Under the pieces are notes generated by a model, which was given only the letters and a program-made list of their open reading frames with translations, made no database searches and was not told the DNA's origin. Below are positions 24,954 through 35,000 of a DNA stretch of 64,000 nt, in pieces (the stretch's first letter is position 1; the number at the start of each line of letters is the position of its first letter). Where the stretch lies: the NCBI GenBank assembly GCA_017886875.1, contig JAGHIZ010000069.1, positions 167,066 through 231,065 of the forward strand. The letters are read 5' to 3'. The stretch is from Butyricicoccus sp. (GTDB taxonomy: Bacteria > Bacillota > Clostridia > Oscillospirales > Butyricicoccaceae). The position numbers and the translations under genes were made by a program.

Positions 24954-26264
24954 ATGGCATCAAAAATAGTTTCAGTCGATAAAGGTTCGCCATGCGATAG
25001 AGCAGGTATTGTTTCAGGTGAAACACTTATTTCAATAGATGGTTCTATAATTCGTGATGTACTCGATTTGAAATTTTACAGTTATGATAGCAGATTAACC
25101 CTTTGCATAGAAAATTCTGAGGGCAAGAAAAGACAAGTCATTATTCGCAAAGCTGAAGGTGAGCCGCTAGGCCTGAACTTTGAACATTATTTGATGGATA
25201 AAATGAAACGCTGCTCTAATCGCTGTGTTTTCTGTTTTATAGACCAGTTGCCAAAGGGTATGAGAGATACTCTTTATGTTAAAGATGATGATGCAAGACT
25301 ATCATTTTTAATAGGTAACTATATCTCTATGACAAATTTATCTGAGGCAGATGTGGAGAGAATAATTAAAATGCATATCTCACCGATAAATATATCTGTT
25401 CAGACAACAAACCCAGAGCTTAGAGTTAAAATGCTTCAAAATCCAAAAGCAGGTGAGGCACTAAAACTGCTTGATAGATTTTCAGAGGCTAGAATAACAA
25501 TGAACTGTCAACTTGTAGTATGTGAAGGCTTAAATGATGGTAAAGAATTAGAGCGTTCTTTAAACGATTTAAAGGCACTTTATCCAGCGGTTAATAGTAT
25601 TTCGGTTGTGCCTTTTGGTATGACACGCCACAGAGAGGGGCTATATCCTTTAAAGCCTACATCTAAAGAGGGTGCAGGAAATATTATTGATATTGTGGAA
25701 AAGTTCGCTGATAGTTGCCTTGATGAGTTTGGCACTAGATTAGCTTGGTGTGGCGATGAATTATATCTAAAAGCGGGTAGAAAATTACCGAATGCTGATT
25801 ATTATGAAGATTATACCCAATTTGAAAATGGTATCGGTATGCTTCCGCTATTTTGTGAGGAATTTGAGCTTGCACTTCCAGATTATCATGGCAAAATTGC
25901 AAGACCGTTCACTATTGCAACTGGTGCAGCCGCTTATCCAACTATTTCAAAATTAATTGACGAACTCAAAACCGTATGTCATAATTTAAGTAGTCAAGTT
26001 ATTGAAATTAGAAATGATTTCTTTGGGCATGGAGTTTCAGTTGCAGGTCTTATAACGGGGCAAGATTTGCTCGCACAGCTAAAGGGTAAAGAGCTAGGCG
26101 AGCGTGTGCTTATTTCTGCAAATATGCTGCGTGATGGTGGAGATGTATTTTTAGATGATATGACACCACAGCAGCTTAGTGAGCAGTTAGGTGTTCAAAT
26201 TGTACCAGTTGAAATTGATGGTGCAGACCTACTTGCAAAAATTTTTGAAAATCCCCCTATGTAA
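24954..26264 (+). CDS. DUF512 family PDZ/radical SAM-like protein
   Basis: This 436-residue protein has an N-terminal PDZ-like domain (about 1-70, SPCDRAGIVSGETLISIDG), then the cysteine motif CSNRCVFC (CX3CX2C), the spacing of a radical SAM [4Fe-4S] site, and the C-terminal DUF512 domain. The family is common in clostridia and cyanobacteria, and its reaction is unknown. It heads the DUF512-der-plsY-gpsA cluster, a conserved clostridial order. AAAGGAG lies 8 bases before the ATG. It is distinct from the QueL-like radical SAM protein. Confidence 0.9.
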   Translation: MASKIVSVDKGSPCDRAGIVSGETLISIDGSIIRDVLDLKFYSYDSRLTLCIENSEGKKRQVIIRKAEGEPLGLNFEHYLMDKMKRCSNRCVFCFIDQLPKGMRDTLYVKDDDARLSFLIGNYISMTNLSEADVERIIKMHISPINISVQTTNPELRVKMLQNPKAGEALKLLDRFSEARITMNCQLVVCEGLNDGKELERSLNDLKALYPAVNSISVVPFGMTRHREGLYPLKPTSKEGAGNIIDIVEKFADSCLDEFGTRLAWCGDELYLKAGRKLPNADYYEDYTQFENGIGMLPLFCEEFELALPDYHGKIARPFTIATGAAAYPTISKLIDELKTVCHNLSSQVIEIRNDFFGHGVSVAGLITGQDLLAQLKGKELGERVLISANMLRDGGDVFLDDMTPQQLSEQLGVQIVPVEIDGADLLAKIFENPPM

Positions 26265-26282
26265 AAAGGAGGCAAAACTTAT

Positions 26283-27611
26283 ATGTCTAAACCTATTGTT
26301 GCGATTGTGGGCAGACCAAATGTGGGCAAGTCGCAACTATTTAACCGATTAGCAGGTAAACGCCTGTCTATTGTTGAAGATACCCCTGGTGTTACTCGTG
26401 ACCGTCTATATGCAGATAGTGAGTGGCGAGGAAGAAGTTTTTCTATAATTGATACAGGTGGTATTGAACCTAGAAATGATAATGAGATTTTAAAGTTTAT
26501 GCGTTATCAAGCTGAGGCTGCTATTCATCATGCAGATGTTATTATCTTTATCACCGATTTAAGAACTGGTGTAACTGCATCTGATGAAGAAGTTGCATCT
26601 ATGCTCCAGCGTTCAGGAAAACCTATTGTTTTAGCTGTAAATAAGTGCGACAAACCAGGTGCACCTGACCCTAATATTTTTGAGTTTTATAATTTGGGTT
26701 TAGGTGACCCTTATGGTATTTCTGCACTTCATGGTTATGGCACTGGCGATATGCTTGACGCTGTATATGAGCATTTTCCAGAGGAAAACGAAAATGAGGG
26801 CGATGATGATAGAATTAAAATTGCTCTTATAGGTAAGCCTAATGTTGGTAAATCAAGCCTACTAAACAGAGTGCTTGGTGAAGAACGTGTTATCGTTTCT
26901 AATATAGCAGGTACAACTCGTGATAGTGTTGATGCTGATATTGAAAATGAATATGGTAAATTTACTTTTATTGATACTGCTGGTATTCGTAAAAAGTCCA
27001 AAATTGAAGAAAAAATTGAGAAATTCTCAGTAATGCGTTCACTTATGGCTGTTGAACGTGCAGATGTGTGTGTTATAATGATTGATGCACAAGAAGGCGT
27101 AACCGAGCAGGACACAAAGGTAGCAGGTGAAGCACATAACGCAGGTAAAGCTTGTATTATTGTAGTAAATAAATGGGATACTGTTGAAAAAGATGGCAGC
27201 ACCATGAAAGAATATACTTTAAGAGTGCGTGAAGGTCTAGCTTATATGCCATATGCACCAGTACTATTTATTTCTGCAAAAACAGGTCAGCGTGTAGACA
27301 AGCTTTATTCTTTAATCGCTGAAGTTTATGAGCAAAATCACAAGCGTATTCCAACAGGTCAGCTTAACTCTATTTTAGCAGAGGCTACTTCAAGAGTTCA
27401 GCCTCCAACAGATAAGGGCCGCAGACTTAAAATTTATTATGTTACTCAAGCGGGTGTTACTCCACCTACATTTATTTTCTTCTGTAATGACGCAAGATTA
27501 TTCCATTTCTCTTATCAACGTTATCTGGAAAATCAGATACGAGAGGTATTTTCCCTTACTGGTACACCTGTACGCATAGTTGTGCGTCAGCGTGGAGATA
27601 AAGAAATGTAA
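26283..27611 (+). CDS. der: ribosome biogenesis GTPase Der (EngA)
   Basis: This 442-residue essential GTPase acts in 50S assembly. It has two G domains in tandem, with P-loops GRPNVGKSQ (residue 9 on) and GKPNVGKSS (about 184 on), NKCD and NKWD specificity motifs, and a C-terminal KH-like domain. Length fits the family. AAAGGAGG lies about 10 bases upstream. It is 18 bases after the DUF512 gene and 12 before plsY. Confidence 0.97.
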   Translation: MSKPIVAIVGRPNVGKSQLFNRLAGKRLSIVEDTPGVTRDRLYADSEWRGRSFSIIDTGGIEPRNDNEILKFMRYQAEAAIHHADVIIFITDLRTGVTASDEEVASMLQRSGKPIVLAVNKCDKPGAPDPNIFEFYNLGLGDPYGISALHGYGTGDMLDAVYEHFPEENENEGDDDRIKIALIGKPNVGKSSLLNRVLGEERVIVSNIAGTTRDSVDADIENEYGKFTFIDTAGIRKKSKIEEKIEKFSVMRSLMAVERADVCVIMIDAQEGVTEQDTKVAGEAHNAGKACIIVVNKWDTVEKDGSTMKEYTLRVREGLAYMPYAPVLFISAKTGQRVDKLYSLIAEVYEQNHKRIPTGQLNSILAEATSRVQPPTDKGRRLKIYYVTQAGVTPPTFIFFCNDARLFHFSYQRYLENQIREVFSLTGTPVRIVVRQRGDKEM

Positions 27612-27623
27612 AGGAGTGGAATA

Positions 27624-28241
27624 ATGGGGGTAGCAAATTATTTAATTATCGCCGCAATATCATATTTGTTAGGCTCGCTTAGCTTTGCAATTATAATATG
27701 TAAATTAACTCTTGGTCAGGATATTCGCACATATGGCAGCGGAAACGCAGGTCTTACAAATTCATATCGTACAATGGGTGCAAAGAAAACTTTGCTTGTG
27801 CTTGTTGGTGATATAGGTAAGGCTGCAATCTCTCTTGCGATTGGCGGAATGCTTGAGGGCACTATGGGAAAGCTTGTAGCAGGTATATTTGTAATTGTTG
27901 GTCATGTATTTCCTGTTTATTTCGGTTTTCGTGGCGGCAAAGGTGTACTTGTTGGTGCAACAATGCTTTTATTCCTCGATTGGCGAATTTTTCTTATAGC
28001 TTTTGTATTGTTTGTAGTCGCAGTTGCAATTACTAAATGGGTTTCACTTGGCTCTATTATTGGTGCAATTAGTTTCCCTATTTCTATGTGGTGTTTTTAC
28101 CAAGATACTAAAATAACTATTGTTGCAGCATTTATGTCTCTTGCAGTAATATTTATGCATCGCTCGAATATAGTGAGAATATGCAAGGGTACAGAAAATA
28201 AATTTTCGTTTACATCAAAACCACAGATTAAAAAGAAATGA
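27624..28241 (+). CDS. plsY: glycerol-3-phosphate 1-O-acyltransferase PlsY
   Basis: This 205-residue membrane enzyme acylates glycerol 3-phosphate from acyl-phosphate, the first step of phospholipid synthesis. It has about five membrane segments and three family motifs: GSGNAGLTN (usually SGNIGATN), RGGKGV, and the C-terminal HRSNIVRICKGTEN. It is 10 bases upstream of gpsA, which makes its substrate. The acyl-phosphate enzyme PlsX is outside the window. Confidence 0.95.
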   Translation: MGVANYLIIAAISYLLGSLSFAIIICKLTLGQDIRTYGSGNAGLTNSYRTMGAKKTLLVLVGDIGKAAISLAIGGMLEGTMGKLVAGIFVIVGHVFPVYFGFRGGKGVLVGATMLLFLDWRIFLIAFVLFVVAVAITKWVSLGSIIGAISFPISMWCFYQDTKITIVAAFMSLAVIFMHRSNIVRICKGTENKFSFTSKPQIKKK

Positions 28242-28251
28242 GGTTTAATAT

Positions 28252-29265
28252 ATGAAAATCTTTGTTCTTGGCAGTGGTGGCTGGGGTATGGCTCTAGCAA
28301 TTAACCTGCATAAAAACGGTCATAATGTTACTATGTGGACATTCTTTGAAGAGGAATGTAAACGACTACAAACACAGCGTCAAAATGAAAAATTACTTCC
28401 AGGGATTGTTATACCTGATGATATTGAAATTACAACATCTATGGACGCTGCTAAAAATGCAGAACTTGTAGTGCTTGCTGTGCCTAGCTTTGCAGTCGCT
28501 ACAACAGCGGAAAATTTAGCAAAAGTGTTACCAGAGGGTATTCCTGTTATAAATGTTGGTAAAGGTCTTGATGCAAAACATGATTATTGCCGTTTTTCTG
28601 AAACCATTAAAAAGGTGATGAATAATAAAAATCCAGTTGTTGCACTAACTGGCCCAACTCATGCGGAAGAAGTATCAAGAGGTATTCCAACTGCTATTGT
28701 TGCGGCATCTGAAAGCCGTAATGCGGCAGAGCTTACACAAGATGTATTTATGAATGATACATTTAGAGTTTATACCTCTCCTGATATTGTTGGTGCAGAG
28801 CTGGGTGGTGCATTTAAAAATATTATTGCACTTGGTGCAGGTATTTCTGATGGTTTAGGGCTTGGCGATAACTCTAAGGCTGCATTTATGACCAGAGGTC
28901 TTACTGAAATCGCTCGTCTTGGTGTAAAGCTTGGTGCAAGACAGGATACATTTGCAGGTCTATCTGGTGTTGGCGATTTAATTGTTACTTGCTGCTCAAT
29001 GCATTCAAGAAACCGTCGTGCTGGTATTCTTATCGGTCAAGGTAAAAGTGTAAAGGAAGCTATGGAAGAATTAGGTGCAGTAGTAGAAGGCTATTATGCA
29101 ACCGAAGCGGGTTATAGGCTTTCTAAAAAAATGGGTGTAGAAATGCCTATTGTAGAAGCTATGTATCATGTGCTTTATAAAGATGGCAATGCAAAAGATG
29201 CTATTGGTAAGCTAATGGGCAGAGCTAAAACTCACGAAAGTGAAGAAGTTTGGATTACTAAGTAA
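28252..29265 (+). CDS. gpsA: glycerol-3-phosphate dehydrogenase [NAD(P)+]
   Basis: This 337-residue enzyme reduces dihydroxyacetone phosphate to sn-glycerol 3-phosphate. The N-terminal Rossmann motif is GSGGWGMALA; the catalytic region has LTGPTHAEEV, GGAFKNIIALGAG and DNSKAAFMTRG. Length is normal. It ends the cluster that feeds PlsY and is followed by a strong terminator. Confidence 0.97.
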   Translation: MKIFVLGSGGWGMALAINLHKNGHNVTMWTFFEEECKRLQTQRQNEKLLPGIVIPDDIEITTSMDAAKNAELVVLAVPSFAVATTAENLAKVLPEGIPVINVGKGLDAKHDYCRFSETIKKVMNNKNPVVALTGPTHAEEVSRGIPTAIVAASESRNAAELTQDVFMNDTFRVYTSPDIVGAELGGAFKNIIALGAGISDGLGLGDNSKAAFMTRGLTEIARLGVKLGARQDTFAGLSGVGDLIVTCCSMHSRNRRAGILIGQGKSVKEAMEELGAVVEGYYATEAGYRLSKKMGVEMPIVEAMYHVLYKDGNAKDAIGKLMGRAKTHESEEVWITK

Positions 29266-29269
29266 GTTT

Positions 29270-29300
29270 AATGAGGTCTTTATTTAAGACCTCATTTTTT
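29270..29300 (+). terminator. intrinsic terminator after gpsA
   Basis: AATGAGGTCTT/AAGACCTCATT forms a perfect 11-base stem (29270-29280 with 29286-29296) followed by T's. Confidence 0.9.
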
Positions 29301-29304
29301 ATAT

Positions 29305-29333
29305 TTGTTAAATCTATTTAGATATGCTATACT
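29305..29333 (+). promoter_or_regulatory. promoter of the murB-rapZ-whiA-dnaE operon
   Basis: TTGTTA (29305-29310) and TATACT (29328-29333) are spaced by 17 bases, with TGC before the -10. It lies directly after the gpsA terminator. Confidence 0.65.
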
Positions 29334-29368
29334 ATAAACTGAAAAATTATATTTTTAATGGTGAGAAA

Positions 29369-30280
29369 ATGAAGTATTCACTTTTTTTTGACAAAATAAA
29401 ATCTGTCTATGAACTAGCAGGAATAATAGAAAATGAACCTATGTGTAAACATACAACTTTTCAAGTTGGTGGCAATGCGGAAATTTTCGCAAAACCACGA
29501 AATATAGGTGCTTTTATGACCGTTTTAGGGGCGGCAAAGGAATGTGATTTACCTCTTACAGTTATTGGTAGAGGTTCAAATTTACTTGTTTCAGATAAAG
29601 GTATTAAGGGGTTAGTGCTTTGTACCTGTGGAATGAGTGGTATAAAGGTAGAAGGCAGCCGAATTATTGCAGAAGCAGGTGCAACTATGGCACAGTTTGC
29701 AAGAGCAGCTTATAATGCTGGACTTACTGGTGCAGAATTTTCAGCGGGTATTCCAGGAACAGTTGGCGGCGGTGTGTTTATGAATGCAGGTGCTTATGAT
29801 GGTCAGCTTTCTGACTTAGTTGTTAAGTCTGTTTTTATGGACGCAGAGGGAAATAGCAGAATAATAACAAATGAAGAACATGAATTTGATTATAGAAACA
29901 GCATTTTTAAACATCACCCTGATTGGATTATAATTCAAACTGAATTTGTGTTAAAACCAGCTAATAAAGAGGATATCAAAGCTAAAATGGACGATTTCGC
30001 CCAAAGACGTAGAGATAAACAGCCGCTTAATTATCCAAGTGCAGGTAGCACTTTTAAACGTCCAGTAGGACATTTTGCAGGTAAACTAATAGAAGATGCA
30101 GGTTTAAAAGGAGCTAAAATTGGCGGTGCTATGGTTTCTGAAAAACACGCAGGTTTTGTTATAAATACAGGTAGTGCAACTTGTCAAGATGTAACTGGAC
30201 TTATAAACCATATTCAGCAGGCGGTAAAAAGTCAATTTAATGTTGAATTGGAATGTGAAGTTCGTATGTTGGGTGATTAA
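29369..30280 (+). CDS. murB: UDP-N-acetylmuramate dehydrogenase
   Basis: This 303-residue FAD enzyme reduces UDP-GlcNAc-enolpyruvate to UDP-MurNAc. It has GRGSNLLVSDKGIKG, AGIPGTVGGGVFMNAGAY, the catalytic Ser region YPSAGSTFKRP and the C-terminal Glu in ECEVRMLG. The ATG at 29369 is chosen over an upstream extension because GGTGAG lies just before it. It is 18 bases upstream of rapZ. Confidence 0.95.
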   Translation: MKYSLFFDKIKSVYELAGIIENEPMCKHTTFQVGGNAEIFAKPRNIGAFMTVLGAAKECDLPLTVIGRGSNLLVSDKGIKGLVLCTCGMSGIKVEGSRIIAEAGATMAQFARAAYNAGLTGAEFSAGIPGTVGGGVFMNAGAYDGQLSDLVVKSVFMDAEGNSRIITNEEHEFDYRNSIFKHHPDWIIIQTEFVLKPANKEDIKAKMDDFAQRRRDKQPLNYPSAGSTFKRPVGHFAGKLIEDAGLKGAKIGGAMVSEKHAGFVINTGSATCQDVTGLINHIQQAVKSQFNVELECEVRMLGD

Positions 30281-30298
30281 TAAAAAGGAGGTATAAAA

Positions 30299-31159
30299 GT
30301 GCATTTTTTAATTGTTTCAGGTATGAGTGGTGCAGGTAAAAGCCGTGCAGTCGCAGCACTTGAGGATTTAGGCTATTATTGTGTGGATAATCTACCAATC
30401 GCACTTATTCCTCAGTTTGCAGAGGTTTGTTATGCTGCAACTGAACGTTATGAACGTGTAGCACTTGTAACAGATGTTCGTGCAGGTGTGGATTTTGACC
30501 AGCTTTTTGCATCACTAGATAGCATAAAAAATATGGGTTGTGATTGCAGAATTTTGTTTTTAGACACCGATACTAATACACTTATTAGACGTTATAAAGA
30601 AACCCGTAGAAAACACCCACTAATGAAACGAAATTTAAGCATGACTGAAGCAATAGAAAAAGAACGTCAGCTTTTAAAATCTATCAGAAGTAATGCAGAT
30701 TATGTTGTAGATACTACACGTTTTTCTGCAACTGACCTTCGAGAACGTTTAATACAAATATTTTCCCAAAATGAACAAAATAGCTTGATGCAGGTTACAG
30801 TTCAATCTTTTGGCTTTAAATATGGCATACCAACAGATGCTGATTTAGTATTTGACGTTAGATTTTTGCCAAATCCATATTATGAAATAAGTTTAAGAGA
30901 GCATAACGGTACAGAAGATTGTGTTAGAGATTATGTTTTCCAAGATGGCACAGCAGATGAACTTATGAGCCATCTTAAAGGACTTATGGACTTTTTATTG
31001 CCAAAATATATCAAGGAAGGAAAGGCTGCACTTGTTATATGTATAGGCTGTACAGGTGGTAAACATCGTTCGGTTGCAATAACTGAGGCTTTAGCAGACT
31101 ATATAGGCAAAAAAGGCGGAAATGTAAGTATTGTGCATAGGGATTATCAGCGTGGATAA
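30299..31159 (+). CDS. rapZ: RNase adapter RapZ / YvcJ nucleotide-binding protein
   Basis: This 286-residue protein has an N-terminal P-loop GMSGAGKSRA, binds ATP/GTP, and has the C-terminal CIGCTGGKHRSV phosphate-binding motif of the RapZ/YvcJ family. In E. coli RapZ controls GlmS through sRNA decay; in Bacillus YvcJ influences competence. The start is a GTG at 30299 after AAAAGGAGG. Its stop overlaps the start of whiA. The usual middle gene yvcK (glmR) is missing. Confidence 0.95.
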   Translation: MHFLIVSGMSGAGKSRAVAALEDLGYYCVDNLPIALIPQFAEVCYAATERYERVALVTDVRAGVDFDQLFASLDSIKNMGCDCRILFLDTDTNTLIRRYKETRRKHPLMKRNLSMTEAIEKERQLLKSIRSNADYVVDTTRFSATDLRERLIQIFSQNEQNSLMQVTVQSFGFKYGIPTDADLVFDVRFLPNPYYEISLREHNGTEDCVRDYVFQDGTADELMSHLKGLMDFLLPKYIKEGKAALVICIGCTGGKHRSVAITEALADYIGKKGGNVSIVHRDYQRG

Positions 31160-32075
31160 ACAAAATGTTTCTTTTTCGGTAAAAACAAAGGAAGAACTAT
31201 GCCGAGTGCCAATAAATAAAGATTGCTGTGCATTAGCAGAGCTTTACGGTATATTTCTTTATGCAAACATATTTGATTTAAAACAAATCCGCATAAGAAC
31301 AGAGCTTGCAAGCGTTGCAAAACGCATTATAATGCTAATAGAAAAAGTTTTCAATGTTCATATACAAATACAAAATATAGGTCAACGTTTATCAATAGAG
31401 ATAAATGATAATAAATTATTAGAAAAAATTATGACCGAATTTGGATATGACACTAAGCCATATATAAGTTATCCATTAAACCGAAATATGGTCGAACAGG
31501 ATTGCTGTGCAGCAGCGTTTTTACGTGGAGTTTTTCTGATAAGTGGTTCGGTAGCTTCTCCTGATAAAAAAAGCCATTTAGAAATTAAATGCAGTCATAT
31601 AGCACTTTGTAGGCAGGTTATAAGCCTTATGCTTGATTTAGGAATAGAACCTAAAATGCTTACAAGACAAAATTCAGGCGTTATTTATCTTAAAGGTACA
31701 GCTGCAATAGAGGATTTTTTAACTTGTATGGGTGCGTCTCTTTGTGCAATGGAGATTATGGAGGCAAAAGTTGAAAAAAATCTTAGAAATAATATAAATC
31801 GTCAAGTAAACTGTGAAACCTCAAATCTTGTTAAAACAACAGATGCATCAGCTAAACAAATTGCAGCCATTGAAAAGGCTCTTTTAATAGGTGGAATAGA
31901 GATTTTTCCGGAAAATTTAAGGGAGACAGTAGATTTAAGAGTTGCAAATCCAGCATCAAGTTTATCTGAACTTGCACTTATGTTTGATAAACCTATGACT
32001 AAATCAGGTCTTAGTCATAGACTTAGAAAAATTATGCAGATATCACAACGTCTTGAGCAAAAGGGAAAGGAGTAA
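31152..32075 (+). CDS. whiA: DNA-binding protein WhiA
   Basis: This 307-residue protein has a LAGLIDADG-like N-terminal domain without endonuclease motifs and a C-terminal helix-turn-helix (LSELALMFDKPMTKSGLSHRLRKI). WhiA influences cell division and chromosome segregation in Firmicutes and sporulation genes in Streptomyces. The GTG at 31152 overlaps the rapZ stop and gives the usual short lead-in before SFSVKTKEEL. It is 2 bases upstream of dnaE. Confidence 0.93.
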   Translation: MDKQNVSFSVKTKEELCRVPINKDCCALAELYGIFLYANIFDLKQIRIRTELASVAKRIIMLIEKVFNVHIQIQNIGQRLSIEINDNKLLEKIMTEFGYDTKPYISYPLNRNMVEQDCCAAAFLRGVFLISGSVASPDKKSHLEIKCSHIALCRQVISLMLDLGIEPKMLTRQNSGVIYLKGTAAIEDFLTCMGASLCAMEIMEAKVEKNLRNNINRQVNCETSNLVKTTDASAKQIAAIEKALLIGGIEIFPENLRETVDLRVANPASSLSELALMFDKPMTKSGLSHRLRKIMQISQRLEQKGKE

Positions 32076-32077
32076 TA

Positions 32078-35000
32078 ATGAGTTCATTTGCACATCTTCA
32101 TGTTCATAGTGAGTACAGTCTTTTAGATGGTGCTTGTAGAATAAATGAGCTGATGGACAGAGTTAAGGAGCTTGGTCAATCAGCTGTTGCTATAACAGAC
32201 CATGGTGTTATGTATGGTGCAATAGATTTTTATCGTGCAGCTAAAGCAAAAGGTATTCACCCTGTTATCGGTTGTGAAGTTTATGTTGCACCTAAATCAC
32301 GTTTTGATAAAAATTATACAAATGGCGAGTGGCATAGGCATTTAATATTGCTTTGTGAAAATATGCAAGGCTATAAAAATCTTATACATATGGTAAGTTT
32401 ATCATTTTCTGAAGGTTTTTATATTAAACCTCGTGTTGATATGGAGTTACTTGAAAAATATCATGAGGGTATTATATGCCTTTCCGCTTGTCTTGCAGGT
32501 GATATACCAACTAAAATTTCAAATGGTGACTATGACAGAGCAAAAGAAGCTGCATTGGAGTTTGAAAGAATTTTCGGAAAAGGAAATTTCTTTTTAGAAA
32601 TTCAAGACCATGGTATATCTAAACAAAGAGATGTAAACAGAGCAATTTTTCATATAGCAGAGGAAACAGGTATACCACTTGTTGCTACAAATGATGCACA
32701 TTATCTTACAAAAGAAGATGCTAAAACTCAAGATGTGCTTATGGCTATTCAAATGGGCAAAACAGTTGATGACCCAACTCGAATGAAATTTGAAACAGAT
32801 GAGTTTTATATAAAAAGTCGTGAGGAAATGGAGGAGCTTTTCCCAAATCACACAGAGGCTCTTGATAATAGCGTTAAAATTGCTGAACGTTGTCAGGTTG
32901 ATTTTGAGTTCGGTAAATATCATTTACCTATGTTTGATGTTCCAGATGGATACACAGCAAAAGAGTATTTGCAAAAACTTTGTGATGATGGTTTTAAAAA
33001 GCGTTATCCTAATGATGATGGTACTGTTAAAGAGCGTTTACAGTATGAGCTTGATATGATTTCTAAGATGGGCTTTGTAGATTACTTTTTAATTGTATCT
33101 GATTTTATAGCTTATGCTAAAAATAATAATATACCAGTAGGCCCTGGACGTGGTTCGGCTGCTGGCTCTATTGTTTCATATTGCCTTGGTATAACCGATT
33201 TAGACCCTATTGCATATTCACTTTATTTTGAAAGATTTTTAAATCCAGAACGTGTGTCTATGCCTGATATAGATATAGATTTTTGCTATATTCGCAGACC
33301 AGAAGTTATTGAATATGTAACTCAAAAATATGGTAAAGACCATGTCGCTCAAATTGTTACCTTTGGTACAATGGCGGCAAGAGGTGCTATAAGAGATGTG
33401 GGCAGAGCACTTAGCATGACATATCAAGAAACTGATGCAGTTGCAAAACAAATTCCGAATGAACTTCATATAACCATTGATAAGGCTTTAAAAATAAATC
33501 CAGAGCTAAAAGCAATGTATGATAATAATAAGAATGTGCAAATTCTTATTGATACCGCAAGAAAGCTAGAAGGTATGCCACGTCATGCATCAACCCATGC
33601 AGCGGGTGTTGTTATCACAAAAGAACCAGTTGACACTTATGTTCCACTTGCTAGAAATGATGAGCAGATGGTAACACAATTTACTATGGTAACTCTTGAG
33701 GAATTAGGTCTTTTAAAAATGGACTTTTTAGGGCTTAGAAACTTAACTGTTATTGCGGAGGCTGAAAAGCTAATCCGCAAACATACACCTGATTTTTCTA
33801 TAGAAAATGTGTCAACTGATGATAATGAAACCTATGCAATGCTTGCACAAGGCAAAACAATGGGTGTGTTTCAGCTTGAATCAGCGGGTATTACAAATGT
33901 TGTTACAGGTTTAAAACCACATTCAATAGAAGATATTACAGCGGTTGTTGCACTTTATCGTCCTGGGCCTATGCAGTCAATACCCCAATATATTGCATGT
34001 AAGCATGACCCATCAAGAGTTAAATATAAACACCCTCTATTAGAGCCTATTTTATCAGTAACATATGGCTGTATGGTTTACCAAGAACAAGTAATGCAAG
34101 TATTCCAAAGTCTTGCTGGTTATTCACTTGGTAAAGCGGATATGGTTCGTCGTGCTATGAGTAAAAAGAAGTTTAAAGAGCTTGAAAAAGAACGTGTAAA
34201 TTTTATTCATGGTAATGAAGAACTTGGTATTGATGGTGCGATAAAGCGTGGAGTACCAGAAGATGTAGCTGCATCTATATTTGATGAAATACTTGATTTT
34301 GCAAACTATGCATTTAATAAAGCACATGCAGTATGTTATGCGGTTGTATCTTATAGAACAGCTTATTTAAAATGTCATTATCCATGTGAATATATGGCGG
34401 CACTTTTAACTTCTGTGCTTGACTCATCAGATAAAATTGCAGAATATATATTGGCGGCTCGTGATATGGGAATAAAGGTTTTACCACCTGATGTAAACCA
34501 GTCTGATGATGGCTTTTCTGCTTCTAATGGTAATATTCATTTTGGTTTAGCTGCTATAAAAAATGTTGGCAGAGGTTTTATGAAACAGCTTGTAACCGAG
34601 CGAGAACAAAACGGAAAATTTAAGTCTTTTTCTGATTTTATAGATAGAATGTATAATAAAGAGCTTAATAAACGAGCTGTTGAGGGCTTAATTAAAGCGG
34701 GTGCATTTGACTCTATGAATGTAAAACGTAGTCAGCTATTAAAGGTTTTTGAAAGCGTTATAGAGTCGGTTACACAAAGTAAAAGAAAAAATATAGAAGG
34801 TCAGCTTGATTTATTTGGTATGGGTGAAGAAACCCAAAGCACAGAAATAACTTTACCTAATATACCAGAACTTAAAAAATCAGAAATGCTTTCTATGGAA
34901 AAAGAAACCACAGGGCTTTATCTTTCAGGTCACCCTATGGACGAATATAAAGAGCTTGCAGTTTTAGCAAATGCAAGCACAATCCGTCATGTTATAGATG

